A DNA stretch of 64,000 nucleotides from Microcyclospora pomicola. Its lineage: Eukaryota > Ascomycota > Dothideomycetes > Capnodiales. The notes below the pieces were generated by a model, which searched no databases, was not told where the DNA came from, and worked only from the letters and a program-made list of their open reading frames with translations. Within the stretch, counting starts at the first letter, position 1. The number at the start of each line of letters is the position of its first letter. The DNA lies in the NCBI GenBank assembly GCA_002786065.1, contig NHNY01000019.1:124001-188000 (forward strand), given 5' to 3'. Of the stretch, positions 1 to 9,219 are shown one piece after another. The position numbers and the translations under genes are program-made.

Positions 1-1
1 C

Positions 2-1441
2 CCCATCCCCAGAGCAGATGCAGACCAGGAAGAGCCCAGCAGCGAAGTCACGCCCACTGGGCCTGCCGCCAATCTGTCATTAAGCTCTCCTCCCGAGCGA
101 ACATCCTTCCAACGGCAGCATCACCACCATCGGTCGCAAGGTCAAAGAGCCCAATTCACCCCACCAAGCATCGGCGGAAATCGGACTGCTACAAGTGATG
201 CCCCATTCTCTGCAGTTCCTTCTCAGAGCATCTCTCCAGGTACTTTTGGGTTGCGGCCTGTTCGCGATGTGGACCGCTTGCCATCTATGGTTGCCACGTC
301 TCATCTCGAGCTAAGCTCGCAGCCTCAGTCGCCGACCACACCAGGAGCGATAGCTCCCCAAGCTGAGACGCCACAAGCTAGTGGATCACGGCCAAGGCGA
401 AGGCCTTCGATACGCCACCAACTCTCTATTTCGGGTTCAGATGATGACCACCAGGTCGACGAGACTGTGTCTGATGGATCTGACACAGCAAGACCCCAGG
501 CTGAACCCGTGGTTGGCATTCAGACAGATATCGTTATGCAAGACATCGTGGACGACGAAAGCTTACTCGAGCCTCAGAACGCTGTAACACTCACAGTTCC
601 CGAAGTTTCCAGTACGGACGATGAGACGTTCAACATCACACATCGTTCGATAGATGGTAGCACGGGCAACAACACGACACCTACGCAAGGACAAATGCCC
701 TTCCCACAAACACAAATGCCGTTACCAGTCAACGCTGTAAACGCTACTCCGCCTACAATGCAGCAATTGCTGCCCTCACGCGGCCTCATGTTGGACAGAC
801 CTGCAAGTATTCTCGCTGCTATGCCGCGCGACGAGGACGTTTTGATGTCCCTGCAACTGCTGGCATACGTTTCGAAATACTGCAATTTACGAACATACTT
901 CCAAAAGTCCCATCTTGTGCCTCGACTCAAGATTGGCAATGACCTCCGACTCCTCGACCCTACTTACGATGCGAAGTTGGATACCGGCCCCTCCGAAGAG
1001 GAACTCGAAGATGAGTGGGATAATGAATTCGTCGTTAAGCCTGAAGAGCAAGCATTCAACATCTTCCCACTGATCGAGAAGTTCACTGCGAAACCTTCCT
1101 CATCTCGTCATGCGACGCCTTCGTCACCACAACAAGGAGACATGCAATACTGGGCTGGAGTGGTGATGCGGAACCTGTGCCGGAAAGACGATAGTCGTGG
1201 AGGCATTAGACAGTGTGCATACTGGCAATGTGGGAAATGGGAGGAATATACCCGCCAGTTTGCAAAGTGTCGCCGTTGCCGCCGCACCAAATACTGCAGC
1301 AAGGAATGTCAGAAAGGTGCATGGGGAAGCCACCGTTTCTGGTGCGTCGCCGCAGAAGATGGCACGCACGGCGAAGGTAGCAGCGCGGATCGACATCACC
1401 GTCGCCAGGGTCACCACGCACATCACCACCACCATCATTGA
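2..1441 (+). CDS. samB: MYND-finger protein, samB/MUB1 family (5'-truncated by window edge)
   Basis: The reading frame is open from the first bases of the window to the TGA at 1439-1441, so the 5' end lies outside the window. The visible ~479 residues are mostly Ser/Pro/Gln-rich and low in complexity. Near the C-terminus is a MYND zinc finger at about nt 1212-1344, with Cys pairs CAYWQC, CRRC and YCSKEC followed by HRFWC. Fungal samB/MUB1 proteins have this layout, a long variable region with a C-terminal MYND domain. Yeast Mub1 works with the ubiquitin ligase Ubr2 on Rpn4 turnover, and Aspergillus samB affects polarity and sporulation. The function here is inferred from that family. The protein ends in a natural histidine tail (HHAHHHHHH then stop), which is unusual. 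An ATG-less internal TTG at 251 is not the start. Confidence 0.85.
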   Translation, partial: PIPRADADQEEPSSEVTPTGPAANLSLSSPPERTSFQRQHHHHRSQGQRAQFTPPSIGGNRTATSDAPFSAVPSQSISPGTFGLRPVRDVDRLPSMVATSHLELSSQPQSPTTPGAIAPQAETPQASGSRPRRRPSIRHQLSISGSDDDHQVDETVSDGSDTARPQAEPVVGIQTDIVMQDIVDDESLLEPQNAVTLTVPEVSSTDDETFNITHRSIDGSTGNNTTPTQGQMPFPQTQMPLPVNAVNATPPTMQQLLPSRGLMLDRPASILAAMPRDEDVLMSLQLLAYVSKYCNLRTYFQKSHLVPRLKIGNDLRLLDPTYDAKLDTGPSEEELEDEWDNEFVVKPEEQAFNIFPLIEKFTAKPSSSRHATPSSPQQGDMQYWAGVVMRNLCRKDDSRGGIRQCAYWQCGKWEEYTRQFAKCRRCRRTKYCSKECQKGAWGSHRFWCVAAEDGTHGEGSSADRHHRRQGHHAHHHHHH

Positions 1442-3084
1442 ACGTCCCGTACAATGTACTGAACGACTATTGTTAATTATGTGATCTTTTGCTTCAAGGC
1501 AGTGAGACAATGCAAACATCATACTGTATGCGATTAGTTTCCCCACGATGGGGCCATGCAGGCATAGCGCTGGAGTTTGGAAATATCGGGACACTGGACG
1601 GCGAAAACCAGAAATTTTATACGAGATGATCCGCTTCACATCACATCACATCACGATCGAATCCGAGTGGCGTCTACGTCTGCTGCTATACCCACACTCC
1701 CAGCATCCGCAATTTTTTGCAGTGGTTCATTGAGGTTCGTGTTCTTGGTCTAGGTCATGCTATATATATTATTCATGGAAACCCACGGTTCATTTCGCGC
1801 CAGCCGTTCTCACTTTGTGTGTTTGTAGTGGTGTTTATGATCGTCACTGTTCCATCTCTACGTTGACATCATCGTAGTAAGGGAAATCGCCGAGGTAGCG
1901 TAGGGAAGTCTGCAGCCATGAGAATCGAAGACTTACGTTATTGTCAGTGACAGATCGAAGGTAGACTGGGGATCAAATGGCAGCTTACTCCATACATTGT
2001 CCTGCTGCAACAGTCATCTCTCCGGCACCAGGTTAGGGTGCTTTAGAAGTCGTTGGGCACCTCCAATCCCCAGAGCTGTGTGGGACACATTCCGTCAAGA
2101 CCTATTCTGGTGTTTGACCATCGTACTCATCTCATGCAACACTCAACAACTGCAGAGTACAACCATAATCGTGGAGCCTGTGGTGTCCGATCTCACTGGC
2201 CCCTCTCTGCGGCGCTTCGTCTCTAGGAGTTTTGTGCAATGTGATCACTGGCTCCTGCGTTTGGCTGTTGCTTGATTTACATACAGTGGCTAAACACTGG
2301 CGACAAGTTTGAGACGATCCACCCTACACAGCTCGTAAAAGCAGCAGCACCGATTCGCCGGTGGTCAACTCCCGAATCATTGACCACTGTGCATGCTTTC
2401 CTCATGCCGTGAAGGGTAGAGCGGTACCAGGTATGCCCGTGGAGTAGGCTGTATGGATTCTGCCCATCGATCACATAGTAAAGCGACGACAGCGATACAC
2501 TCGATCTCAATTTGGAAAAGGTCTACTGTAAACAACATGGCCAGCACCAGCCATGAACGCGTGTGGCAAGTTGCAAGCTAGGTATGTGTGGATGATTGAC
2601 ACCATTATTGATCTCGAGATGAAGTCGCGGCCTTGACGCACAGACCTCTGGTTCGTTCCCACACGCAGCCAGCCACCGACAGGTGAGGCAGGCGGAGGCA
2701 AGTCGGTGGCTTCATCTGAAAATTATTGCCCAGAAGATCTCTCTACTTGAACGTCTTGTTCGTATCTTGTTTCTTCTGTATATTGCTTGTTACACAGCTC
2801 ATGCACCTGGTTTATCCACGCGTATACACGACCTCGCTTGGTATGCGCTTGTTAAGACATTCATTAACCCCTAATTAGTCGATCTTGCTTATCGCTTCTT
2901 CGCGGTCTAAGCCCATCACTCGCGCCACACAACGATAATCTTTAACAGATGCTTGTGACTTACCTACGGCTCTCTTGATCCCAGGATAGAAGACTGTTTA
3001 GAATCACACTTCCAACTCCCAGAAACACTGTCTTGATCAGGACTCTAGCAGGAAGTATCTCTTGAGAGCGCTGAGGCGGGCACA
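1442..3084. other. Intergenic region, no supported gene
   Basis: This holds the 3' flank of the MYND gene and the 5' flank of the CorA gene. There is a short CACAT run at about 1635-1655 and a TATATATATT stretch near 1760. No ORF here resembles a known family. Confidence 0.5.
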
Positions 3085-4998
3085 ATGTCGACAGCAGTCC
3101 AGGATTTCTCTGCGCCTGCGCGGGCCGGGACTTCGCCCATCTCTCCTGGCGGTGCGGATGTAGACAATAGGATGCACTCACCCGTTGTACGAGACGGCGT
3201 TGGCCGCGATCGTAGAGGAAGCACAGTCTCGGCTATCACATACGCGGATGCTCATAGCCTACGGCATAGGAGCGTAGGCCGCTCCAACACTGTCAAAACT
3301 TATCATCCGCCCGAGCATCCGTCATTGCAGCCAGGCGCTGAGCCAGGGATCGATGCGAATGCCGAAGACGAAAAGGATCCGCCACACCTCGCCGACTTGC
3401 GAGCAGACTGCGATATCCGCATCATCGATTTTGCTGCTACCGGACGTCCATCACAGATATACACCAAAAACGCGGACCTGAAGAGGGTTCTCGACATCCC
3501 ACGGCCATCGAATCTACCATGCCGCTGGATCTCAGTCAATGGTTTAAGCTGGGATGTAATCAAGCCTCTCGGACAGAAGTACAACCTGCACCAATTAGCC
3601 CTTGAAGATCTGACTCGCACGCGCTCTCGCACCAAGGTCGATTGGTATACTGATCAAGCTTTCATACTGCTCACCTTGCAGAAGCTGGTGCGACTGCACA
3701 GACATCATGGACGGGAAGAAGATTGTGACTGCACGATAGGCGCTGGTGAAGATCGTGAAGCGGATGATGAAATTGACGAGGTCGACGAGAAGCCGAAACC
3801 AGCATCGAGACGCCGTTGGAGAGACATGTGGGCGAAGAAGCGCCGAGCCGACATTCTCCCCCGGTACCTCGACCAAAATATGGATGGCAAAGTTGATGAG
3901 TTTGTGCAAGCACACACCGGCCTCTCCGCAACGTCTCCAATCAAGCCAATCCGCACATTACACAGATATGAGAGCGCACAGATCCCTGAACACACTGCTT
4001 TTATGGAGAGACACAGTGCGCTATCGGAGGAGAATCTAGCAGTTAGTGTCGAACAGGTCTCCATCTTCCTGCTCGCGAACAACACGGTTTTGTCGTTCTT
4101 CGAGCACTCAGCAGAAGATATCGAAGACCCTATCTACAAACGACTTGCGAGCGAGGAAACGATGTTGCGCAGAAGCTGTGATGCCTCACTACTTCTACAG
4201 GCCATCATTGATGCCATTGTCGACTTGGCAATGCCAGTGAGGGATGCGTACAACAAATCCCGGAAGGAATTGCAAGTCGACGCCATGACAAACCCAGACA
4301 TCAGAACCTCGCGAGCCTTACATATCTTCGGCGAGGAGATCGACATGCTGCAGAACTTATTCAAACCCATCGTTCACCTAGTCAATGCGCTTCGAGACCA
4401 CAATAACGAGCCTGTTGCGACTGCACCACCAGTCATTCCTGCCTCGAATGCTTCAAGGGATACCACTGATGACGTTCACACCCACCACCATGGCCACCAA
4501 GACGCTCCACGCGACCGCTCCGGAGAGCCCAGATTTAACAGATCCATCTCCGAGTTCAAGCGCACGACTCTCAAGCGTACTCAGACCGCCACGACCGTCT
4601 CAATCACCCCGCTAGCACACACCTATTTCGGCGACGTGCTCGATCATTGTATCACCATGATTCAAACGTTGGAGCAGATGGACGCTTCAGCTTCCAACAT
4701 CTCGACCTTGATCTTCAACACCGTCGGCGCCAAGACCAACAATTTCATGATGATCCTGGCCGTCGTCACCGTCTTCTTCGCCCCGCTGACGTTCATCTCC
4801 GGGTACTTTGGCATGAACTTTGCCGGTGGTTCGGGCTTGTCCCATCCGTTCGCCTTCTTCTGGGTGGTGGCCATTCCGAGTTTGGTCGGCTTCATGCTCA
4901 TTGTCTTCGCGACCATGCTGTGGGACAGCATTGAAGACATGTGGAAGAAGCGGGGGATCCTAGCGCATCGTCGAAGTCGTAGGCAGACTCCGTTGTGA
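3085..4998 (+). CDS. CorA-type divalent metal (Mg2+) transporter
   Basis: An intronless 637-residue ORF starts at ATG 3085 (context CACAATGTC). The N-terminal ~500 residues are soluble and charged, as in the cytosolic funnel of CorA channels. The last ~100 residues carry two hydrophobic segments, and the first ends in the diagnostic GMN motif (YFGMNF, residues about 576-578). The order soluble domain, TM1, GMN, TM2, short basic tail (KKRGILAHRRSRR) is that of the CorA/ZntB/Alr/Mrs2 superfamily, which forms pentameric Mg2+ (sometimes Zn2+ or Co2+) channels. Length and wording resemble the plasma-membrane CorA-like proteins of filamentous ascomycetes rather than mitochondrial Mrs2. A His-rich stretch (HTHHHGH, residues about 470-476) lies in the cytosolic part just before the stalk. 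Substrate choice cannot be read from sequence. Confidence 0.9.
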   Translation: MSTAVQDFSAPARAGTSPISPGGADVDNRMHSPVVRDGVGRDRRGSTVSAITYADAHSLRHRSVGRSNTVKTYHPPEHPSLQPGAEPGIDANAEDEKDPPHLADLRADCDIRIIDFAATGRPSQIYTKNADLKRVLDIPRPSNLPCRWISVNGLSWDVIKPLGQKYNLHQLALEDLTRTRSRTKVDWYTDQAFILLTLQKLVRLHRHHGREEDCDCTIGAGEDREADDEIDEVDEKPKPASRRRWRDMWAKKRRADILPRYLDQNMDGKVDEFVQAHTGLSATSPIKPIRTLHRYESAQIPEHTAFMERHSALSEENLAVSVEQVSIFLLANNTVLSFFEHSAEDIEDPIYKRLASEETMLRRSCDASLLLQAIIDAIVDLAMPVRDAYNKSRKELQVDAMTNPDIRTSRALHIFGEEIDMLQNLFKPIVHLVNALRDHNNEPVATAPPVIPASNASRDTTDDVHTHHHGHQDAPRDRSGEPRFNRSISEFKRTTLKRTQTATTVSITPLAHTYFGDVLDHCITMIQTLEQMDASASNISTLIFNTVGAKTNNFMMILAVVTVFFAPLTFISGYFGMNFAGGSGLSHPFAFFWVVAIPSLVGFMLIVFATMLWDSIEDMWKKRGILAHRRSRRQTPL

Positions 4999-5119
4999 AG
5001 CCATCGATAAGCTTCCCAGGCTGTTGTTCATATCCCTAGTGCGTAGCTCATCTTTTCACTCTCGATATCAATCAAATACCCCTCCCTTTCAATCGATCAA
5101 ACCTGCTCCACATCTCTCA

Positions 5120-5734
5120 TCACTCCCACCGCGACTCTCGATTGACCTGCTCCGCCTCCTTGCCCATCCGCTCCATCCACCGCGCGACCAGCTCACCATT
5201 CTCCCGCTTCGCCTCCGCTTCGCGCTTCTCCGCAAAGAACAGCTGCAGATTCAGCGCCACCTGCTCGTCCTGCGCCTGTCCCACCAGCCGGTCCTTGACC
5301 CGCAGCTCCTCCTCGCGGTCCCGCAGTTTCCGCTCCAGCTCGGCCTTCTGCTTCGTCAGCGCCGCGATCGCCGCGGTCGATGTCGCTGCGGACTGCTGGA
5401 GCTTGGCGAGTTGCGCGGTCAGGTCCTCGACGTGTTGGGCGAGCACGCTGCGGGCTTGCTGGGTGGTGCGCAGGTCGGCGCGGAGGGCGCTGAGGATCTC
5501 GGGCGTCGAGGGCGTTAAGGCCGGTTTGTCGCCGGTGGATCGACCCGGAAGAGCCTGCGTTAAAGTGTCCGTGGATTTTGGCGGAGTGGTGGTGCTCGCT
5601 GGCGGGACGGCGGGGTGTGCTTTGGCTGTCCGATCGGCCAGTGCGGTGTAGGCGTCGATGTATGATTTGTGGGCTTGCTCGTGGAGATCGCGGACGCGGA
5701 GGGACGCGGAGTATGTGGCCACCCAGTCTGCCAT
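5120..5734 (-). CDS. atg16: Autophagy protein Atg16
   Basis: A single-exon ORF encodes 204 residues, starting at the ATG complementary to 5732-5734. The N-terminus (MADWVATYSASLRVRDLHEQ) has the short amphipathic Atg5-binding segment of fungal Atg16, with the typical YxxAYxxLADRTAKAHP continuation. A Pro/Thr-rich linker (about 45-75) is followed by a long coiled coil to about residue 190, and then the conserved C-terminal block ELVARWMERMGKEAEQVN. Fungal Atg16 lacks the WD40 domain of the animal protein, and this length fits. It should dimerise through the coiled coil and hold Atg12-Atg5 at the phagophore, giving E3-like activity for Atg8 lipidation. It sits tail-to-tail with the CorA gene (121 bp apart) and in the same direction as the WD40 gene downstream in the window. 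Confidence 0.88.
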   Translation of the reverse strand: MADWVATYSASLRVRDLHEQAHKSYIDAYTALADRTAKAHPAVPPASTTTPPKSTDTLTQALPGRSTGDKPALTPSTPEILSALRADLRTTQQARSVLAQHVEDLTAQLAKLQQSAATSTAAIAALTKQKAELERKLRDREEELRVKDRLVGQAQDEQVALNLQLFFAEKREAEAKRENGELVARWMERMGKEAEQVNRESRWE

Positions 5735-6118
5735 GGTATGGTAGGTGGTCCCTCAGGATACTCGGAAGATGGTCATGATGTGTTGTGTAAGGTAGCGTTG
5801 CTAGACGATGTTACTAGTCGATTGCTTGTCACATGCAAGTCGAGAGTGTGGGGCAGAGCGCGGAATGAGCTCCGGACAGATTTGACTGCTGATAGTCGCT
5901 GGACACTGTTTTCGTACAGACCATCTTCCATGAAGCACTCTACTCTGCTGTCAGAGATGTGAAGGAGAACTCTAGAGCTGGGCGAGTCATCGTTGTGTAT
6001 TACTGCAAGGACGCGAAGGGCAGAGGGGATGTCAGTCATTACTTGCATACTCGAGGATTTTCAGATCTGACATAGGCTGGGGGCCATTGAACGCATTTCT
6101 CATTTGTATTTTGATCGT
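5735..6118. other. Intergenic, ATG16 promoter side
   Basis: This contains the upstream region of the minus-strand ATG16 gene and the 3' flank of the WD40 gene. No further coding signal was seen. Confidence 0.5.
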
Positions 6119-7654
6119 TCAAACACTAATAGTTCTGAAAACTCCGAACCCGCTACCACCAGTTCCCATGATCATGCCAGGAATCTGCGGATGCCAGTGA
6201 CTCTCCTTCACCTGCTCCATATAATGTACGAAGAGTAATTGCGGTGGCACATCCTTCACGTCTGCTGTGTACTTGCTCTCCTCGTCGTCCAGTTCCACCG
6301 CCAAATCCCACAGCGTAAGAGTGTTGTCGCCTGAACAGACAGACACGATACTGTCGTCTGTAGGGTGCCACTCCAAGCCCGTGATCTGTTCCTTGTGGAA
6401 CGTGAAATGCGCGACTGACTTGGACTGCTTCGCAGCTTCTGGAGACTTCCACTGCCGCAAATCCCAGACAGACCAGCTACCGTCGTCGTGCCCTGAGGCC
6501 AGGAGATGTGGAGTCTGATGCGACCAGCTGAGAACATTGACGTCTGATTGTGATACTTGCACAGAAATTGCGTGTTTGCGACTCTTCGATCGGGCATCCC
6601 AGATTTTGACTGTGCCATCTGAGCTTCCGGAAGCAAAGACGTGCTTTTCGGTGGGGGACCATTTCAGATCTTCCACACTGCCAGCATGGCCAGTGAAAGG
6701 GTTAGTGTCGGTTACAAAGCCACCACCTTCAGTCCGAGTAGTAGTAAAAATTGTGCCGTTGGAGTCACCCGTTAAGAGTTTCCCAGCAGGCGCCATTGGT
6801 GACCAGTCAAGAGCATACCCTTCAGTCTTCCTGTGTGCCCGGATGGTGCTGAGAGGCTTTGAGGCGGTCGTGGGAATTTGGTAGCCGGGAGTGTCGAATG
6901 AAGAGAGGTAGGGGGTGACATCGTGGATTAAAACATCACCCGACTCTTGCATCGCGGCTGTGATGGTGGTAGGTGGTGCGGACGAGCTTACTTGAGGCGA
7001 TTGATGCGCCCGGATGCGATTGGTCGTTGATGTCAGGGGTATGGTTTTCGTCTCCAATATCGGATCATGAGTCTCGACATCATCATCGTCCTCGTCGTCG
7101 CTATCGATGTTGCCCGCCTGATCGTTCCGTGAAAGACCAGAAAGCTTCATCACCATAAGCTGATTCTCACGTTCGCGTCCTGACGCTGCTTGTGTGCCAG
7201 CAACAGCATAGACTGTCGCGGGATATGTTTTGCGATTCTCGCCCAACCCGTCCTTGATGATGTCGAACGACAGACATGGCCAGGTTGGTTCCAAAGTATG
7301 TAACATTTCGTAGGTAGAGAGGTCGGGAGCAAGTGTTTGACCTGCTCCTAACTTGTGCCGACCGGGTATGAATGTCTCGCGATCGATGTCCATTGCGCCT
7401 GTACATACATCAGTCTATGAGTCGAGTCGACCTGCAAGTGGCGCATTGCAAATACCGCTGGCTTTCTCCTCTGCTTCCCGCTCCTCGTCAGGTCTACCAT
7501 CAACGCCAGCTTCAAGGATTTCATCTTCACTTTCGAACTCGTCTTCGAACTCGTCCTCAAATTCTTGGTCTTCGCCTACAGGGTTGGTATTGATAGGTCT
7601 TTCGCCCGCTTTGAGAGCATGCTGCTCGTCCTCCTGGGCTCCACGCTTTGACAT
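6119..7654 (-). CDS. rrb1: Glutamate-rich WD40 ribosome assembly protein (Rrb1/GRWD1)
   Basis: Two exons: 7654-7456 and 7398-6119, with a 57-bp intron (GTATTT donor, TACAG acceptor). The junction restores the conserved SGAMDID sequence found across the family, giving 492 residues. An acidic N-terminal run (DEFEDEFESEDE) is followed by the CAF1C/H4-binding-like segment (LEPTWPCLSFDI, about residue 100) and then WD40 blades. Blade endings such as SGSSDGTVKIWD, SGHDDGSWSVWDL and CSGDNTLTLWD are visible. Yeast Rrb1 is the dedicated nuclear chaperone of ribosomal protein L3 in early 60S assembly, and human GRWD1 is its counterpart. The gene is divergent from the Tem1/Spg1 gene, with 590 bp between start codons. 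Confidence 0.92.
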
Positions 7655-8244
7655 GGCTTTTGTGTGATGTTAGTTTATACAGATCGTCAACGGGTCATTC
7701 CCTATGTTGTTGTACGCAACGAGAAATGCAAATAGGAATTAAATATATCGAGGTTGACTGATGAGATAATTTTATGCACTCTCCAAAATTTCGCCATTCA
7801 CATGCCGTCAGTGGCCCGAGCGTCTCCAACCAGCAGCGCGATCACGACGCGCCATTGGTCCTGATCTTGCAGCCCACCAACGGCCGTGTTCCCCTCGGGC
7901 TGTCACATCGACACATCCATTGTCCAGCAACAATCCAGCCGCTCGTGGCAGACATTACTACTATGCGATCAAGCGGAGGATGATTGTATCTCATCACTCT
8001 GAATTCCCACACAAAAGAATCCGCACCACCAGATCGATACAAGGGAATTAACGTACCGTCACGACGTTGCACAACGCGCCAGATAAGTGCCGCTTGATCT
8101 GCTGCAAGCTGCATCTGGCCCTATAAGTTGCACGTTGCGCAGAGGATATCCCGGCCTCAGATACAGACCATACTGCAGGTCTCAGAAGTCTACCTCCCCT
8201 CGAGTCGCAACCAAGCACCGTCTCAACCTCCCCCAGTACCGAAT
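7655..8244. promoter_or_regulatory. Divergent promoter region between rrb1 and tem1/spg1
   Basis: These 590 bp lie between two start codons facing away from each other, so they must hold both promoters. No specific factor site could be assigned. An in-frame TTG at 8128 extends the GTPase frame but is unlikely to be used. Confidence 0.5.
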
Positions 8245-9219
8245 ATGGATATTGATCCGAATAATGGAGCTGGTGCTACCAACAGCTCTACTCTGGACGA
8301 TGCCTCCATGCACACAATCACTGCTACGTCGCTCCAGAATCAGAACCCAACCTATGATGGACGACCAGCAACTTCCTACTCAGATACCGCCTTCTCTCGG
8401 CCCTACTCGCAGTCTGCCGACCACACCCCAGACCATCTTCAAAGTGGCAGTGGGCTGAGCAGACCCCCATCAACACAATCACAACCGCAGTTCGGACAAG
8501 ATGGACAACGGCAGCAAGCACAAAAGAACGCGAGCGTCGTGATCAAGGTGGGGATGGTTGGCGATGCACAGATTGGAAAGACCAGTTTGATGGTCAAATA
8601 CGTTGAGGGCAGTTGGGATGAAGACTACATCCAAACACTCGGTAAGCCACGGTTGGGAGGCATTGTACAAGTTCTGTTCTCTAACAATTATCGCGCAGGC
8701 GTCAATTTCATGGAGAAGACCATTTCGATCCGCAACACTGAAATCACATTTTCCATCTGGGATCTTGGTGGGCAGCGCGAATTCGTCAATATGCTGCCCC
8801 TAGTCTGCAACGATGCTGTTGCCATTCTTTTCATGTTCGACCTCACCCGTAAATCCACCCTCAACTCTATCAAGGAGTGGTACCGCCAAGGGCGTGGCTT
8901 CAATAAGACTGCCATCCCATTCCTCGTCGGAACCAAATACGACCACTTTGTCAACTTCCCACGCGAAGAGCAAGAAGAAATCAGCACGCAAGCTAAGCGC
9001 TTTGCGAAGGCGATGAAAGCTTCGCTTATCTTCTCGAGTACCAGCCACAGTATCAATGTGCAGAAAGTAAGCTGTTCCTTGTTGTTGAGGTATACATACA
9101 TGATGCTAAAGTGTGAACAGATCTTCAAGATTGTCCTTTCCAAGGCTTTCGATTTGCGCTGTACGATACCAGAGATTGAGCATGTCGGAGAGCCGCTCTT
9201 GCTTTACCAGGCCGTCTGA
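8245..9219 (+). CDS. tem1: Ras-superfamily GTPase Spg1/Tem1 (septation signalling)
   Basis: Three exons: 8245-8641, 8699-9066 and 9121-9219. The introns are 57 and 54 bp with GTAAGC donors, and the product is 287 residues. ATG 8245 (MDIDPNN) was chosen as the first in-frame ATG. The GTPase core begins near residue 100 with G1 GDAQIGKTS, then G3 WDLGGQREF and G4 GTKYD, the Tem1/Spg1-type form of NKxD. The C-terminus (FDLRCTIPEI) has no prenylation box, as in this subfamily. Spg1/Tem1 sits on spindle pole bodies and starts the septation initiation/mitotic exit network under control of a Bub2-Bfa1-type GAP. A ~98-residue Ser/Gln/Thr-rich extension precedes the core; yeast Tem1 and Spg1 have much shorter leaders. 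Confidence 0.92.
   Translation: MDIDPNNGAGATNSSTLDDASMHTITATSLQNQNPTYDGRPATSYSDTAFSRPYSQSADHTPDHLQSGSGLSRPPSTQSQPQFGQDGQRQQAQKNASVVIKVGMVGDAQIGKTSLMVKYVEGSWDEDYIQTLGKPRLGGIVQVLFSNNYRAGVNFMEKTISIRNTEITFSIWDLGGQREFVNMLPLVCNDAVAILFMFDLTRKSTLNSIKEWYRQGRGFNKTAIPFLVGTKYDHFVNFPREEQEEISTQAKRFAKAMKASLIFSSTSHSINVQKVSCSLLLRYTYMMLKCEQIFKIVLSKAFDLRCTIPEIEHVGEPLLLYQAV

Noticed and set aside
5024-5651. Two long plus-strand ORFs over ATG16
   Set aside because: Leu/Arg- and Ser-rich shadows of the coiled-coil gene on the other strand.
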